A DNA stretch of 64,000 nt, from the NCBI RefSeq assembly GCF_014646275.1, contig NZ_BMND01000008.1, forward strand, positions 62,001 through 126,000, read 5' to 3'. A model generated the notes under the pieces. It was not told the origin of the DNA. It made no database searches and saw nothing but the letters and a program-made list of their open reading frames with translations. Positions 48,669-57,021 of this stretch are shown piece by piece. The position numbers and the translations under genes were made by a program. The DNA is from Streptomyces kronopolitis (GTDB lineage: Bacteria > Actinomycetota > Actinomycetes > Streptomycetales > Streptomycetaceae). The first letter of the stretch is position 1, and every line of letters begins with the position of its first letter.

Positions 48669-50498
48669 TCACCGCGGGTGGACGACCATGGCCGAGCCGC
48701 CGCCGCGCCGCACCTTCTCGGCCGCGGCCAGCCAGCGGCCGTCCGGCAGCCGCTGGACGCCGGTGGCCGCCCCGATCTCAGGGTTCGGCGTGAAGGCGTG
48801 GCCGAGCGCTTCGAGTTGGCTGCGCAGCGGGCTGTTCCACAGGGCGGGTTCGAGATCGGTCCGGGCCGCGTTGCGCTGGCTGGCGCGCGGCGCGGCGATG
48901 GCGTCGGCCAGCGGCATCCCCCGGTCGAAATGGTTGACCAGGGTCTGCAGCACGGTGGTGATGATGGTCGCGCCGCCGGGCGAGCCGAGCGCCACCACCG
49001 GCCGGCCGTGCCGCAGCACGATCGTCGGCGACATGGACGAGCGCGGCCGCTTGCCGGGACCCGGCAGGTTCGGGTCGTGCACGGCCGGGTCGGCGGGCGC
49101 GAAGGAGAAGTCCGTGAGCTCGTTGTTCAGCAGGAAGCCGCGGTGCGGGACGACGATGCCGCTGCCGCCGGTCTGTTCGATGGTCAGGGTGTAGGCGACG
49201 ACATCGCCCCACTTGTCGGCGACGGTCAGATGGGTGGTGTCCTGCCCCTCGTACGTCGTCGGGGCGGCCCTGCCCGCGCTGCCGCAGGGCGTCGGGTGGC
49301 GCGGGTCGCCGGGCGCCAGCGGGCTGGTCAGGGCCTTGTCGTCGTGGATCAGGCAGGCCCGGGAGTCGGCGAACCGCTGGGAGGTCAGGCCCCCGGTCGG
49401 CACGTCCTCCTGCGCCGGGTCACCGACCCAGCGGCCGCGGTCGGCGAAGGCGATCCGGCTCGCCTCCAGGTAGCGGTGCAGGTACTGCCGCTCGCTCAGG
49501 TGGGAGAGGTCGCTGCGCTCCAGGATGTTCAGGGCCTCGGCGACGGTGGTGCCGCCGGAGGAGGACGGCGCCATGCCGTAGACGTCGAGGCCGCGGTAGC
49601 GGGTGTGGGTCGGCGCCTGCTTCAGGGACCGGTAGGCGCGCAGGTCGGCGGTGGTCAGCCGGCCGGGCCGCACCCTGCGGGTGGAGCCGGGGCGCACCGC
49701 CGGTTTCCGGACGGCCCGGACGAGGTCGCGGCCCAGTGGGCCGTCGTAGAGCGCGCCGACGCCCTTGGCCGCCAACTCCCCGTAGGTGCGCGCCAGATCC
49801 GGGTTCCTCAGGGTGGAGCCGACGGCCGGCAGCTCGCCGCCGGGCAGGAAGAGGCCGGCGGTCGCCGGGAAGTCCCGGAAGCGCGCCTCGTTGTCGGCGG
49901 TCTGCTGGCGGAAGGTCGCGTCGACGGTGAACCCGTCGGCGGCCAGCCTGCGGGCCGGGGCGAGCACCTGGCCCAGGGACCGGGTGCCCCAGGTGCGCAG
50001 GGCGGTGTCCCAGAGGGCGGGGGTGCCCGGGGTGCCGACGCTCAGCCCGCTGGTGACGGCCTGGTCGAAGGGGAGCGGGGTGCCGTGCTCCAGGAAGAGG
50101 TCCGTGCCGGCCGAGCGCGGGGCGGTCTCCCGGCCGTCGAGGGTGCGAATCGCGTGCGACCGGGCGTCGTAGGACACGAGGTAGCCGCCGCCACCGATGC
50201 CGGCGGAGTAGGGCTCGGTGACCCCGAGGGCGGCGGCGGTGGCGACCGCGGCGTCCACCGCGTTGCCGCCCGCCCTGAGCACCGCGATGCCGGCGGCGGA
50301 GGCGTCCGCGTCGACGCTGGAGACGGCGCCGCCGTAGCCGACGGCGACCGGGGCCTTGTGCGGTGCGGTGGCGCGGTCCGGGGCCGCACGGCCGGGGTGG
50401 GGTGCTGCCGCGGACCCGGCCGCGGCCGGTATCGCCACCAGGGAGCCGGCCAGCGCGGCGGCCGCTCCCAGGACGGTGAGGCGTCGGACTCTGGTCAT
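48669..50498 (-). CDS. ggt: Secreted gamma-glutamyltransferase
   Basis: 609-aa exported Ntn-hydrolase. Signal peptide MTRVRRLTVLGAAAALAGSL with cleavage near AAAGSA. Large-subunit motifs: ASAAGIAVLRAGGNAVDAAV and GIGGGGYLVSYDARS. Self-processing occurs before the second Thr of QDTTHLTVADKWGDVVAYTL, which becomes the nucleophile; GSPGGATIITTVLQTLVNHF and the MSPTIV element in the small subunit are standard. It hydrolyses or transfers gamma-glutamyl groups of glutathione and gamma-glutamyl peptides outside the cell. GGAGGA lies upstream of ATG 50496-50498. It is the second GGT homologue in the window and the only secreted one. Confidence 0.92.
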   Translation of the reverse strand: MTRVRRLTVLGAAAALAGSLVAIPAAAGSAAAPHPGRAAPDRATAPHKAPVAVGYGGAVSSVDADASAAGIAVLRAGGNAVDAAVATAAALGVTEPYSAGIGGGGYLVSYDARSHAIRTLDGRETAPRSAGTDLFLEHGTPLPFDQAVTSGLSVGTPGTPALWDTALRTWGTRSLGQVLAPARRLAADGFTVDATFRQQTADNEARFRDFPATAGLFLPGGELPAVGSTLRNPDLARTYGELAAKGVGALYDGPLGRDLVRAVRKPAVRPGSTRRVRPGRLTTADLRAYRSLKQAPTHTRYRGLDVYGMAPSSSGGTTVAEALNILERSDLSHLSERQYLHRYLEASRIAFADRGRWVGDPAQEDVPTGGLTSQRFADSRACLIHDDKALTSPLAPGDPRHPTPCGSAGRAAPTTYEGQDTTHLTVADKWGDVVAYTLTIEQTGGSGIVVPHRGFLLNNELTDFSFAPADPAVHDPNLPGPGKRPRSSMSPTIVLRHGRPVVALGSPGGATIITTVLQTLVNHFDRGMPLADAIAAPRASQRNAARTDLEPALWNSPLRSQLEALGHAFTPNPEIGAATGVQRLPDGRWLAAAEKVRRGGGSAMVVHPR

Positions 50499-50745
50499 AC
50501 CGGGGTTCCTCCAGGGGCCTGCGAGGGGCGGCAAGGGGCCGGAGCCTACTCGTGCGCCCGGCGCGCGGACAGAGGTGCCGCGGCGGCGGTACGGCCGTGA
50601 CCGTAGGGACCGGCCGCCCGATGATGTAGGCCGCGGCGGCCCGATTGCGTACGGATCCGGTAGGCCCGCACGGACCGGGACAAGCCGCCCCGCCGCCCCT
50701 CCCGCCCTCGAACACCCACCCGGACTGCCGCTACGCTCCCCGGCC

Positions 50746-51489
50746 ATGGACGACACCCTGCAGCTCCTGACCACCGCGGCCGTGGCCCTCGTGGTGGGCC
50801 TGGCGGCCGGCTGGGCCGTGCGGTCGGCGGTCGTCGGCCGCAAGCGCACCCGTGAACAGGCCTTCTTCGGGCTGCCGGACGGTTCGGAGTGCGTCCTGGT
50901 CACGCACCGGGACAGCTCCTCGGCGCACTGGAGCATCCCGCGCCATGACGCGCTGGCGCTGCTGGGGCTGGCCGCGGTGGTCGAGAACTGCGGCGCGCAC
51001 CCGGAGATCGCCCCGCACGACACCGGGCTGCAGGGCTTCGGCGCCCGCACCGAGTTCTGCGTCGGCGACCCGACCGCGCACCGCAGGCTGGCGGCCCATC
51101 TGTCCAGTCTGCTGCCGGGCGTCGCGGTGCATCCGGGTGACGAATCCGGCGCGGGCCGCGGCACCTTCACCATCGGCGGCTCGGCGTACCGGGTGGAGCC
51201 CGGCGCCGTGGAGTACGTGCTGCTGGCCCGGCTGCGGGCCGGTGAGGGGGACCGCCCGGTGTTCCTGGCGGCCGGCCAGCGCCCGGTCACCCACCGGGCC
51301 GCGGTCCGCCATCTGGTCCGCAACCGGGCCCGGCTGGCCCGCAAGCACGGCGCCGAGGGCCAGTTCTGCCTGCTGCTGAAGGTGGTCAACTCGCAGGCCT
51401 ACGGGCCCGATGTCGTCGAGCTGGTCGCCGATGTCACCAAGGCCGCGACCACGGCCGCGGAGCCGAAGGGGCACCGGGCGGCGGCCTGA
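50746..51489 (+). CDS. Hypothetical membrane-anchored protein
   Basis: 247-aa protein with one N-terminal membrane segment (LLTTAAVALVVGLAAGWAVR) and a cytoplasmic or extracellular alpha/beta domain (SECVLVTHRDSSSAHWSIPR, HDALALLGLAAVVENCGAHP, YVLLARLRAGEGDRPVFLAA, QFCLLLKVVNSQAYGPDVVE). Family not recognised. The HDALALLGLAAVV and GxRTEFCVGDP segments look conserved in style, suggesting a real fold. TACGCT (50732-50737) ends 8 nt before ATG 50746 and no Shine-Dalgarno is present. The antiporter gene follows 71 nt downstream in the same direction. Confidence 0.7.
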   Translation: MDDTLQLLTTAAVALVVGLAAGWAVRSAVVGRKRTREQAFFGLPDGSECVLVTHRDSSSAHWSIPRHDALALLGLAAVVENCGAHPEIAPHDTGLQGFGARTEFCVGDPTAHRRLAAHLSSLLPGVAVHPGDESGAGRGTFTIGGSAYRVEPGAVEYVLLARLRAGEGDRPVFLAAGQRPVTHRAAVRHLVRNRARLARKHGAEGQFCLLLKVVNSQAYGPDVVELVADVTKAATTAAEPKGHRAAA

Positions 51490-51560
51490 CGAACGGCGCG
51501 CGGTCGCCCGGCGTGCCGTCCGAGCGGCAGTCGCCCGGCCGGTCTGCGAGGCTCGGAGGC

Positions 51561-52661
51561 ATGATCGCCGGTCTTCGTTCGTCCCTGCTGCGCTGGAACG
51601 TCGCCCTCCCGGTGCTGGCCGTGGTGCTGCTGGCGCTGACCTGGGGCGTGGCGCTGCCGGTGTGGCTGGTGGTGCTGGTGTCGTGCTTCCTGGCCGGGGC
51701 GGTGCTGGCCGCGGTGCACCACGCGGAGGTGATCGCGCACCGGGTGGGCGAGCCGTTCGGATCGCTGGTGCTGGCGGTCGCGGTGACCGTCATCGAGGTG
51801 GCGCTGATCGTCACCCTGATGGCCGACGGCGGCGCCAAGAGCGCCGGGCTGGCCCGGGACACCGTCTTCGCGGCCGTGATGATCACCTGCAACGGCATCG
51901 TCGGACTGTCGCTGCTGGTCGGCTCGCTGAAGCGCCGGGTGGCCGTCTTCAACGCCGAGGGCACGGGTGCGGCGCTGGCCACGGTCGCCACGGTGGCCGG
52001 GCTGAGCCTGGTCCTGCCGACGTTCACCACCAGCACCCCGGGGCCGCGGTTCTCCGCTCCGCAGCTGGCGTTCGCCGCGCTGGCCGCGCTGATCCTCTAC
52101 GGCCTGTTCGTGGCCACCCAGACGGTCCGGCACCGGGACTACTTCCTGCCGGTGACCAGCTCCGGCGAGGTGGTCGAGGGGGCCGATCACGCCGATCCGC
52201 CGACCGCCCGGGCCGCGCTGGCCAGCCTCGGGCTGCTGGCGCTGGCGCTGATCGCGGTGGTCGGCCTGGCCAAGGCGGTGTCCCCCACCATCGAGTCGGG
52301 GGTGGCCGCGGCCGGGCTGCCGTCGTCCGCCGTGGGCATCGTGATCGCCCTGCTGGTGCTGCTGCCGGAGACCCTCGCGGCGGTCCGCGCGGCGCACCGC
52401 GACCGGGTCCAGACCAGCCTGAATCTGGCCCTCGGCTCGGCGATGGCCAGCATCGGGCTGACCATCCCCGCGGTCGCGCTGGCCACCGTCTGGCTGCCGG
52501 TCCCCCTGGTCCTGGGGCTCGGCGCGAGCCATATGGTGCTGCTGGCGCTGACCGTGGTCGTCGGCACCCTCACGGTCGTCCCCGGCCGGGCCACCCCGTT
52601 GCAGGGCGGCGTCCATCTGGCCCTGCTGGCCGCGTACATCGTGCTGGCCGTCAGCCCGTGA
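51561..52661 (+). CDS. Calcium/proton antiporter (CaCA family, ChaA-like)
   Basis: 366-aa membrane protein with ~11 helices. The two alpha-repeats are visible: VGEPFGSLVLAVAVTVIEVA followed by LIVTLM (first repeat, GEPFG and the Glu in VIEVAL) and VIALLVLLPETLAAVRAAHR with LNLALGSAMASIGLTIPAVA (second repeat, with PET and the S-x-x-S-I-G segment). It exports Ca2+ (or Na+/K+) in exchange for H+. A GAGGCT hexamer ends 7 nt before ATG 51561; GGAGG is only 1 nt from the ATG, so a leaderless transcript is plausible. Confidence 0.88.
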   Translation: MIAGLRSSLLRWNVALPVLAVVLLALTWGVALPVWLVVLVSCFLAGAVLAAVHHAEVIAHRVGEPFGSLVLAVAVTVIEVALIVTLMADGGAKSAGLARDTVFAAVMITCNGIVGLSLLVGSLKRRVAVFNAEGTGAALATVATVAGLSLVLPTFTTSTPGPRFSAPQLAFAALAALILYGLFVATQTVRHRDYFLPVTSSGEVVEGADHADPPTARAALASLGLLALALIAVVGLAKAVSPTIESGVAAAGLPSSAVGIVIALLVLLPETLAAVRAAHRDRVQTSLNLALGSAMASIGLTIPAVALATVWLPVPLVLGLGASHMVLLALTVVVGTLTVVPGRATPLQGGVHLALLAAYIVLAVSP

Positions 52662-52683
52662 GGCACCGCCGCCGGGAAGGCGG

Positions 52684-54612
52684 CTACCGGTCGCCGGGCT
52701 CCCCGTCCGACAGCCGGTAGGGCACGTTGACCACGTTCACCCCGGGGCCGAACAGCAGCCGGGCCCGCAGCCGCAGCGCGCTCTGGTTGTGCAGCGGCTG
52801 CTCCCACCAGCGGCTGACGAGGTGTTCGGGCAGCACGACCGTGACCGCGCCGCCCGGATGCCGCCGGCAGACGTCCTGGACGTGGTCGAGCACCGGCCGG
52901 GTGTAGTCGCGGTAGGGCGAGCTGAGCACCTGGAGCGGTACGTCGATGCCATGGGCGTCCCACTGCGCGTGCAGCGCGCGCACCTCGTCCGGATCGACCG
53001 CGACGGTCAGCGCGTCCAGAGTGGTCGGGCGCATCGCCCGGGCATAGCCGAGGGCCTTGAGCGCGGGCGCGTCCAGGGCGTTGACCAGCACCATCACATG
53101 GCTGCCCGCCGGCTCCCAGGGCCGGGCGCCGGGCGCGGCCGCCAGCTCCCGCTCGACCCGCCGGTAGTGCCGGTGCACCGAGCGCATCCCGGTGAACAGC
53201 AGCGGCATGGCGATCACCACGATCCATGCGCCGTGCACGAACTTGGTGAGCAGCACGATGACCAGGACCACCCCGGTGAGCACCGCACCGCACGCGTTGA
53301 TCGCCTGGGAGCGCCGGTGGCGGTGCCGTTCGCGCCGCGGCAGCCCTGGGGTGGCCAGCTCGGACCGCCAGTGCCGGACCATGCCGGTCTGGGAGAGCGT
53401 GAACGAGACGAAGACGCCGATGATGTAGAGCTGGATGAGCCGGGTGAGTTGTGCGTCGAACAGGATGATCAGCCCGATCGCGGCCAGCGCGAGCAGGATG
53501 ATGCCGTTGGAGAACACCAGCCGGTCACCGCGGTTGCGCAGTTGCCGGGGCAGATAGCGGTCCTCGGCGAGGATCGACGCCAGCATCGGGAAGCCGTTGA
53601 AGGCCGTGTTGGCGGCGAGGATCAGCACCCCCGCCGTGAATGCCTGCAACAGGTAGAAGAGGGTGTCGGCGCCGCCGAAGCTGGTGCGGGCGATCTGGGC
53701 GAGCGCGGTGGGCATCGCGGTGTCCGGCGGCAGCCCCAGGTCGGTGGGCTGCGCGGCGACATGGACGTCGTAGACCATCGCCAGGACGGTGATCCCGCTG
53801 AACATGGTGACGGAGAAGATCCCCATGACCAGCAGCGTGGTGGCGGCGTTGCGGCTCTTGGGCCTGCGGAAGGCGGGCACGCCGTTGCTGATCGCCTCGA
53901 CGCCGGTCAGCGCGGTGCAGCCGGACGCGAACGCCCGCATCCCCAGCAGGACCAGCGCCAGTCCGGTGTAGCCCGACGCGGCGTGCAGCGGCAGGTCCGC
54001 GGACTCGGCGCGGAGGGTCGCGCCGGTGGCCATCCGCACCGCCGCGCACCCGAACATCAGGTAGACGAAGAAGACGAATCCGTAGGTGGGGACGGCGAAG
54101 ACGCGCCCGGACTCCCGTACGCCGCGCAGATTCATCAGCGCCAGCAGCGCCACGAACCCCACGGACAGCGCCACGTCATGGCCGCCCAGCGACGGGATCG
54201 CGGAGGTGATCGCGGCGACGCCGGACACCACGGACACCGCGACGGTCAGCACGTAGTCCACCAGCAGCGCGCTGGCCGCGGTCAGCGCGGCGTTCCGCCC
54301 GAGGTTGCGCGCGCTGACGATATAGGCGCCGCCGCCCCCGGGATACGCGTAGCAGGTCTGCCGGTACGAGGCCACGACGACCACCAGCACCAGCACGATG
54401 GCGGCCGCGGCGTACCAGGTCAAGGAGAGCAGGGCGACCCCGCCCAGGCCCACCACCAGCAGGATCTCCTCGGTGGCGTAGGCGACCGAGGACAGCGGGT
54501 CGCTGCAGAAGATCGGGAGCGCGAGCCGCTTGGGCAGCAGCGTCTCGCCGAGCCGCGCACTGTCCAGCGGACGGCCCACCATCATCCGCTTCGACCGGGA
54601 GAAAGGGCTCAT
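52684..54612 (-). CDS. APC superfamily permease with cytoplasmic C-domain
   Basis: 642-aa transporter. Residues ~25-450 contain ~12 helices of the LeuT-fold APC superfamily: CSDPLSSVAYATEEILLVVG (unwound TM1), AYPGGGGAYIVSARNLGRNA, LTGVEAISNGVPAFRRPKSR and LAANTAFNGFPMLASILAED. Residues ~475-642 form a soluble alpha/beta domain (HVMVLVNALDAPALKALGYA, RRHPGGAVTVVLPEHLVSRW) like the C-terminus of KimA/YdaO-type K+ or amino-acid permeases. KimA-like potassium uptake is a serious alternative to amino-acid transport. TAGCTT ends 8 nt before ATG 54610-54612, suggesting a leaderless mRNA. Confidence 0.88.
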   Translation of the reverse strand: MSPFSRSKRMMVGRPLDSARLGETLLPKRLALPIFCSDPLSSVAYATEEILLVVGLGGVALLSLTWYAAAAIVLVLVVVVASYRQTCYAYPGGGGAYIVSARNLGRNAALTAASALLVDYVLTVAVSVVSGVAAITSAIPSLGGHDVALSVGFVALLALMNLRGVRESGRVFAVPTYGFVFFVYLMFGCAAVRMATGATLRAESADLPLHAASGYTGLALVLLGMRAFASGCTALTGVEAISNGVPAFRRPKSRNAATTLLVMGIFSVTMFSGITVLAMVYDVHVAAQPTDLGLPPDTAMPTALAQIARTSFGGADTLFYLLQAFTAGVLILAANTAFNGFPMLASILAEDRYLPRQLRNRGDRLVFSNGIILLALAAIGLIILFDAQLTRLIQLYIIGVFVSFTLSQTGMVRHWRSELATPGLPRRERHRHRRSQAINACGAVLTGVVLVIVLLTKFVHGAWIVVIAMPLLFTGMRSVHRHYRRVERELAAAPGARPWEPAGSHVMVLVNALDAPALKALGYARAMRPTTLDALTVAVDPDEVRALHAQWDAHGIDVPLQVLSSPYRDYTRPVLDHVQDVCRRHPGGAVTVVLPEHLVSRWWEQPLHNQSALRLRARLLFGPGVNVVNVPYRLSDGEPGDR

Positions 54613-54787
54613 ACGCGGACAAGCTAGGGGCCGCCCGGTGAGGGTCCGGGGAGGCTCGCGGGGCCGTGCCCGGCGCGGCCGCCCGTCGGCGAAGGGCGCC
54701 CGGCCGTGCGGTCCGATCGGGTAGCGAACCCGCCCGCCGCGGTGCCGCTCCCGCCGCCTCCGCGAGCCGCGTGAGAGCACGTGAGGG

Positions 54788-55633
54788 GTGACATCCGATG
54801 AGCACACAAGCAGCCGGCGGGCGTGGTGCAAGGCCGCGCTCGTGCTCGGTGCGCTCTCCGCCGGCCGCCTGCTGCTCCCGTCCGGCACCCCGGAGAGCGG
54901 CGGCCCGCACCACAGCGGTCCGCCGGGGTCCGCTACCGCCGGCGCCGGCCGCCCCACCCCGGCCGGGGCCCCCGACGGCTACCGGCTGCGCCCGATGGCC
55001 GGCGAGACCTCCCGTTCCGGCCCGGGTGCCTCGCCGCCGCACCCCGAGGTCGCCTTCACGCTGTCCGCCGGCCACCGGGAGGTCTTCCTCACCTTCGACG
55101 ACGGGCCGCACCCCCGCCACACCCCCGAGATCCTGCGGATCCTGCACCGCCACGGCGCCCGCGCCACGTTCTTCGTCCTCGGCGAGAACGCCGTCGCGTT
55201 CCCGGGCCTGTTGCAGGTCATCGCCGACGAGGGGCACGCCGTCGGCAACCACACCTGGAGCCATCCGCAGCTCACCACGCTGCCGCCGGACGCCGTCCGC
55301 AGCGAACTCGGCCGCACCAGCAGCCTGATCGAGGACGTCCTGGGCAGCGCCCCCGACCTGGCCCGCGCCCCGTACGGCGCATGGGACGACCCGTCGCTGA
55401 GCATCTGCAACGACCTGGGCATGTCGCCGGTCGGCTGGGCGGTCGACTCACGGGACTGGACGACTCCCGGCGCGGCGGCCATCGCCGACACCGTCCTGGA
55501 CGAGGTCCGTCCCGGCGCGATCGTGCTGTCGCACGACGGTGGTGGCGAGCGCGCCCAGACCGTCCGGGCGCTGGAGTGGTATCTGCCACGTCTGCTGGAC
55601 GACGGCTTCCGTCCGCTGCGGATCGAGCCGTGA
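54788..55633 (+). CDS. Tat-exported polysaccharide deacetylase (NodB domain)
   Basis: 281-aa CE4 esterase, predicted to remove acetyl groups from chitin or peptidoglycan. The N-terminus SSRRAWCKAALVLGALSAGR carries twin arginines and a hydrophobic stretch, a Tat-type signal. The NodB motifs are all present: TFDDGPH (motif 1 with catalytic base and metal Asp), NHTWSHP (metal His pair), RAPYGAWD (motif 3), VGWAVDSRDW (motif 4) and IVLSHDG (motif 5). The start is GTG 54788, with GAGGG just upstream; the region between signal and domain is a ~50-residue Gly/Pro linker. The bidirectional terminator 55880-55909 follows. Confidence 0.9.
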   Translation: MTSDEHTSSRRAWCKAALVLGALSAGRLLLPSGTPESGGPHHSGPPGSATAGAGRPTPAGAPDGYRLRPMAGETSRSGPGASPPHPEVAFTLSAGHREVFLTFDDGPHPRHTPEILRILHRHGARATFFVLGENAVAFPGLLQVIADEGHAVGNHTWSHPQLTTLPPDAVRSELGRTSSLIEDVLGSAPDLARAPYGAWDDPSLSICNDLGMSPVGWAVDSRDWTTPGAAAIADTVLDEVRPGAIVLSHDGGGERAQTVRALEWYLPRLLDDGFRPLRIEP

Positions 55634-55992
55634 CGCCCGGGCGCCCGACGGCGGCCGCACGGGGCGGAGTTCCGCGCCGGACGGTGCCGCCGGGCGCGCC
55701 GCGGGCGGCCGGCGGCGACGGGTGAGCGCCGTCACCCGGGATGCCGGAAGCTCTCCCCATGGTTTATCGTTCAATTGGAAGCGGGGCCGCACGACGGTGC
55801 CCCGAGGGCCCTTCCCCGGAAGGCCCTCTCGCCACCACGCGGCAGGAACGCCGCCGGCACCCCGCCCCCCCAAAGACCGCCCCGGCCGAATTCCCCCGTT
55901 CGGCCGGGGCTTCCCCTTTCCGGCCGGTCCCGGTGGCTTTCCGGCAGGTCCCGGCGGCGTGCCCCGGCCGCCCCCGCCTCCTCCGGCCGCGG
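55634..55992. other. Convergent intergenic region with two hairpins
   Basis: 359 bp between convergent genes. A hairpin GAGGGCCCTTCC/GGAAGGCCCTC lies at 55804-55828 and a stronger terminator at 55880-55909. No gene seen. Confidence 0.55.
55880..55909. terminator. Bidirectional terminator
   Basis: CCCCGGCCGAA (55880-55890) and TTCGGCCGGGG (55899-55909) form a perfect 11-bp stem with an 8-nt loop, followed by CTTCCCCTTTCC on the plus strand. Confidence 0.85.
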
Positions 55993-56730
55993 TCAGCGCA
56001 GATGCGACGCCCCGTTGACGTCCAGCACCGCCCCCGAGACCCACACGGCCTCCGGCGAGGCGAGGTAGTGCACGGCGGACGCGACCTCCTGCGGCGAGGC
56101 GACCCGGCCGAACGGGCTCTGCTGCCGCACCTCGTCCGTCAGCCGGTCCGCGACCCGCTCGGTCGCGACGAAGCCGGGCGCCACGGAGGCCACGCCGATG
56201 CCGTACGGCGCCAGATGGACCGCCAGCGACTGCCCCATCGCGTGCAGCGCCGCCTTCGACGCGCCGTAGGCCGGGTGGTCCGGCTCCCCCCGGAACGCGC
56301 CCCGCGACCCGATGTTGACGATCCGCCCGCTCACCTCGCGCTCGATCATGTTCCGCGCCGCGCAGTGCGTCAGATGCGCCGCCCCGAGCAGATTCACGTC
56401 CACCAGCCGCCGCCAGATCCGCTGCCACTCCTCGAAGGACGTACGGTCCAGCGGATGCGGCTCATTGGCCGCCGCGTTGTTCACGAGGACGTCGACGCCC
56501 CCCAGCCCGTCGACGGCCGCCTCGACGAGCGCCGCCGCCCCCTCCGGCGTGCCCACGTCCCCCTGCACCAGGACGTGCCCGCGGCCCGCCAGCCCCGCGA
56601 ACGCCTCCTCGGCCGCCTCCCGCCGCGACGCGTAATGCAGCGCGACGCGGTCCCCGTGCGCGGCGAAGATCTCCGCGACCGCCCGGCCGATCCCCCGCGA
56701 GGCCCCGCTCACCAGCACCGCCCGGCTCAT
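55993..56730 (-). CDS. Short-chain dehydrogenase/reductase (SDR)
   Basis: 245-aa NAD(P)-dependent oxidoreductase of the classical SDR type. Cofactor loop VSGASRGIGRAVAEIF, NAA motif in DVLVNNAAANEP, catalytic Ser in RIVNIGSRGAFRG, and YGASK with the catalytic Tyr and Lys. The C-terminal SPEAVWVSGAVLDVNGASHL is as in FabG-like enzymes. The substrate cannot be read from sequence; a stand-alone FabG paralogue is the broad class. ATG 56728-56730. Confidence 0.9.
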   Translation of the reverse strand: MSRAVLVSGASRGIGRAVAEIFAAHGDRVALHYASRREAAEEAFAGLAGRGHVLVQGDVGTPEGAAALVEAAVDGLGGVDVLVNNAAANEPHPLDRTSFEEWQRIWRRLVDVNLLGAAHLTHCAARNMIEREVSGRIVNIGSRGAFRGEPDHPAYGASKAALHAMGQSLAVHLAPYGIGVASVAPGFVATERVADRLTDEVRQQSPFGRVASPQEVASAVHYLASPEAVWVSGAVLDVNGASHLR

Positions 56731-57021
56731 CGGACGGCCCCCGCCCGGGCACCCGGACGGCCGCGACGGGCCGGCCGCCCGCGGGTCCTGCGGAACTCAC
56801 CCGGCGCCCAGCGACCATTCATCAGCGGATCCGTCCTCACCACGCGTTGTGCCGTCCACGGTCGTGTGCCGTGCCACCCCGATCGTAAGGATCACGGCCG
56901 GTGCGGCGCACCCGTTCGGCCGACGCCCGGATCCCCGGTGGACGTGCCGGGGCGGCCGAACCGCCGTTGAATGCTGACTGTCCGCATGTGCCAGAAGGGC
57001 CGGCGTTCATTCGGGAGCACC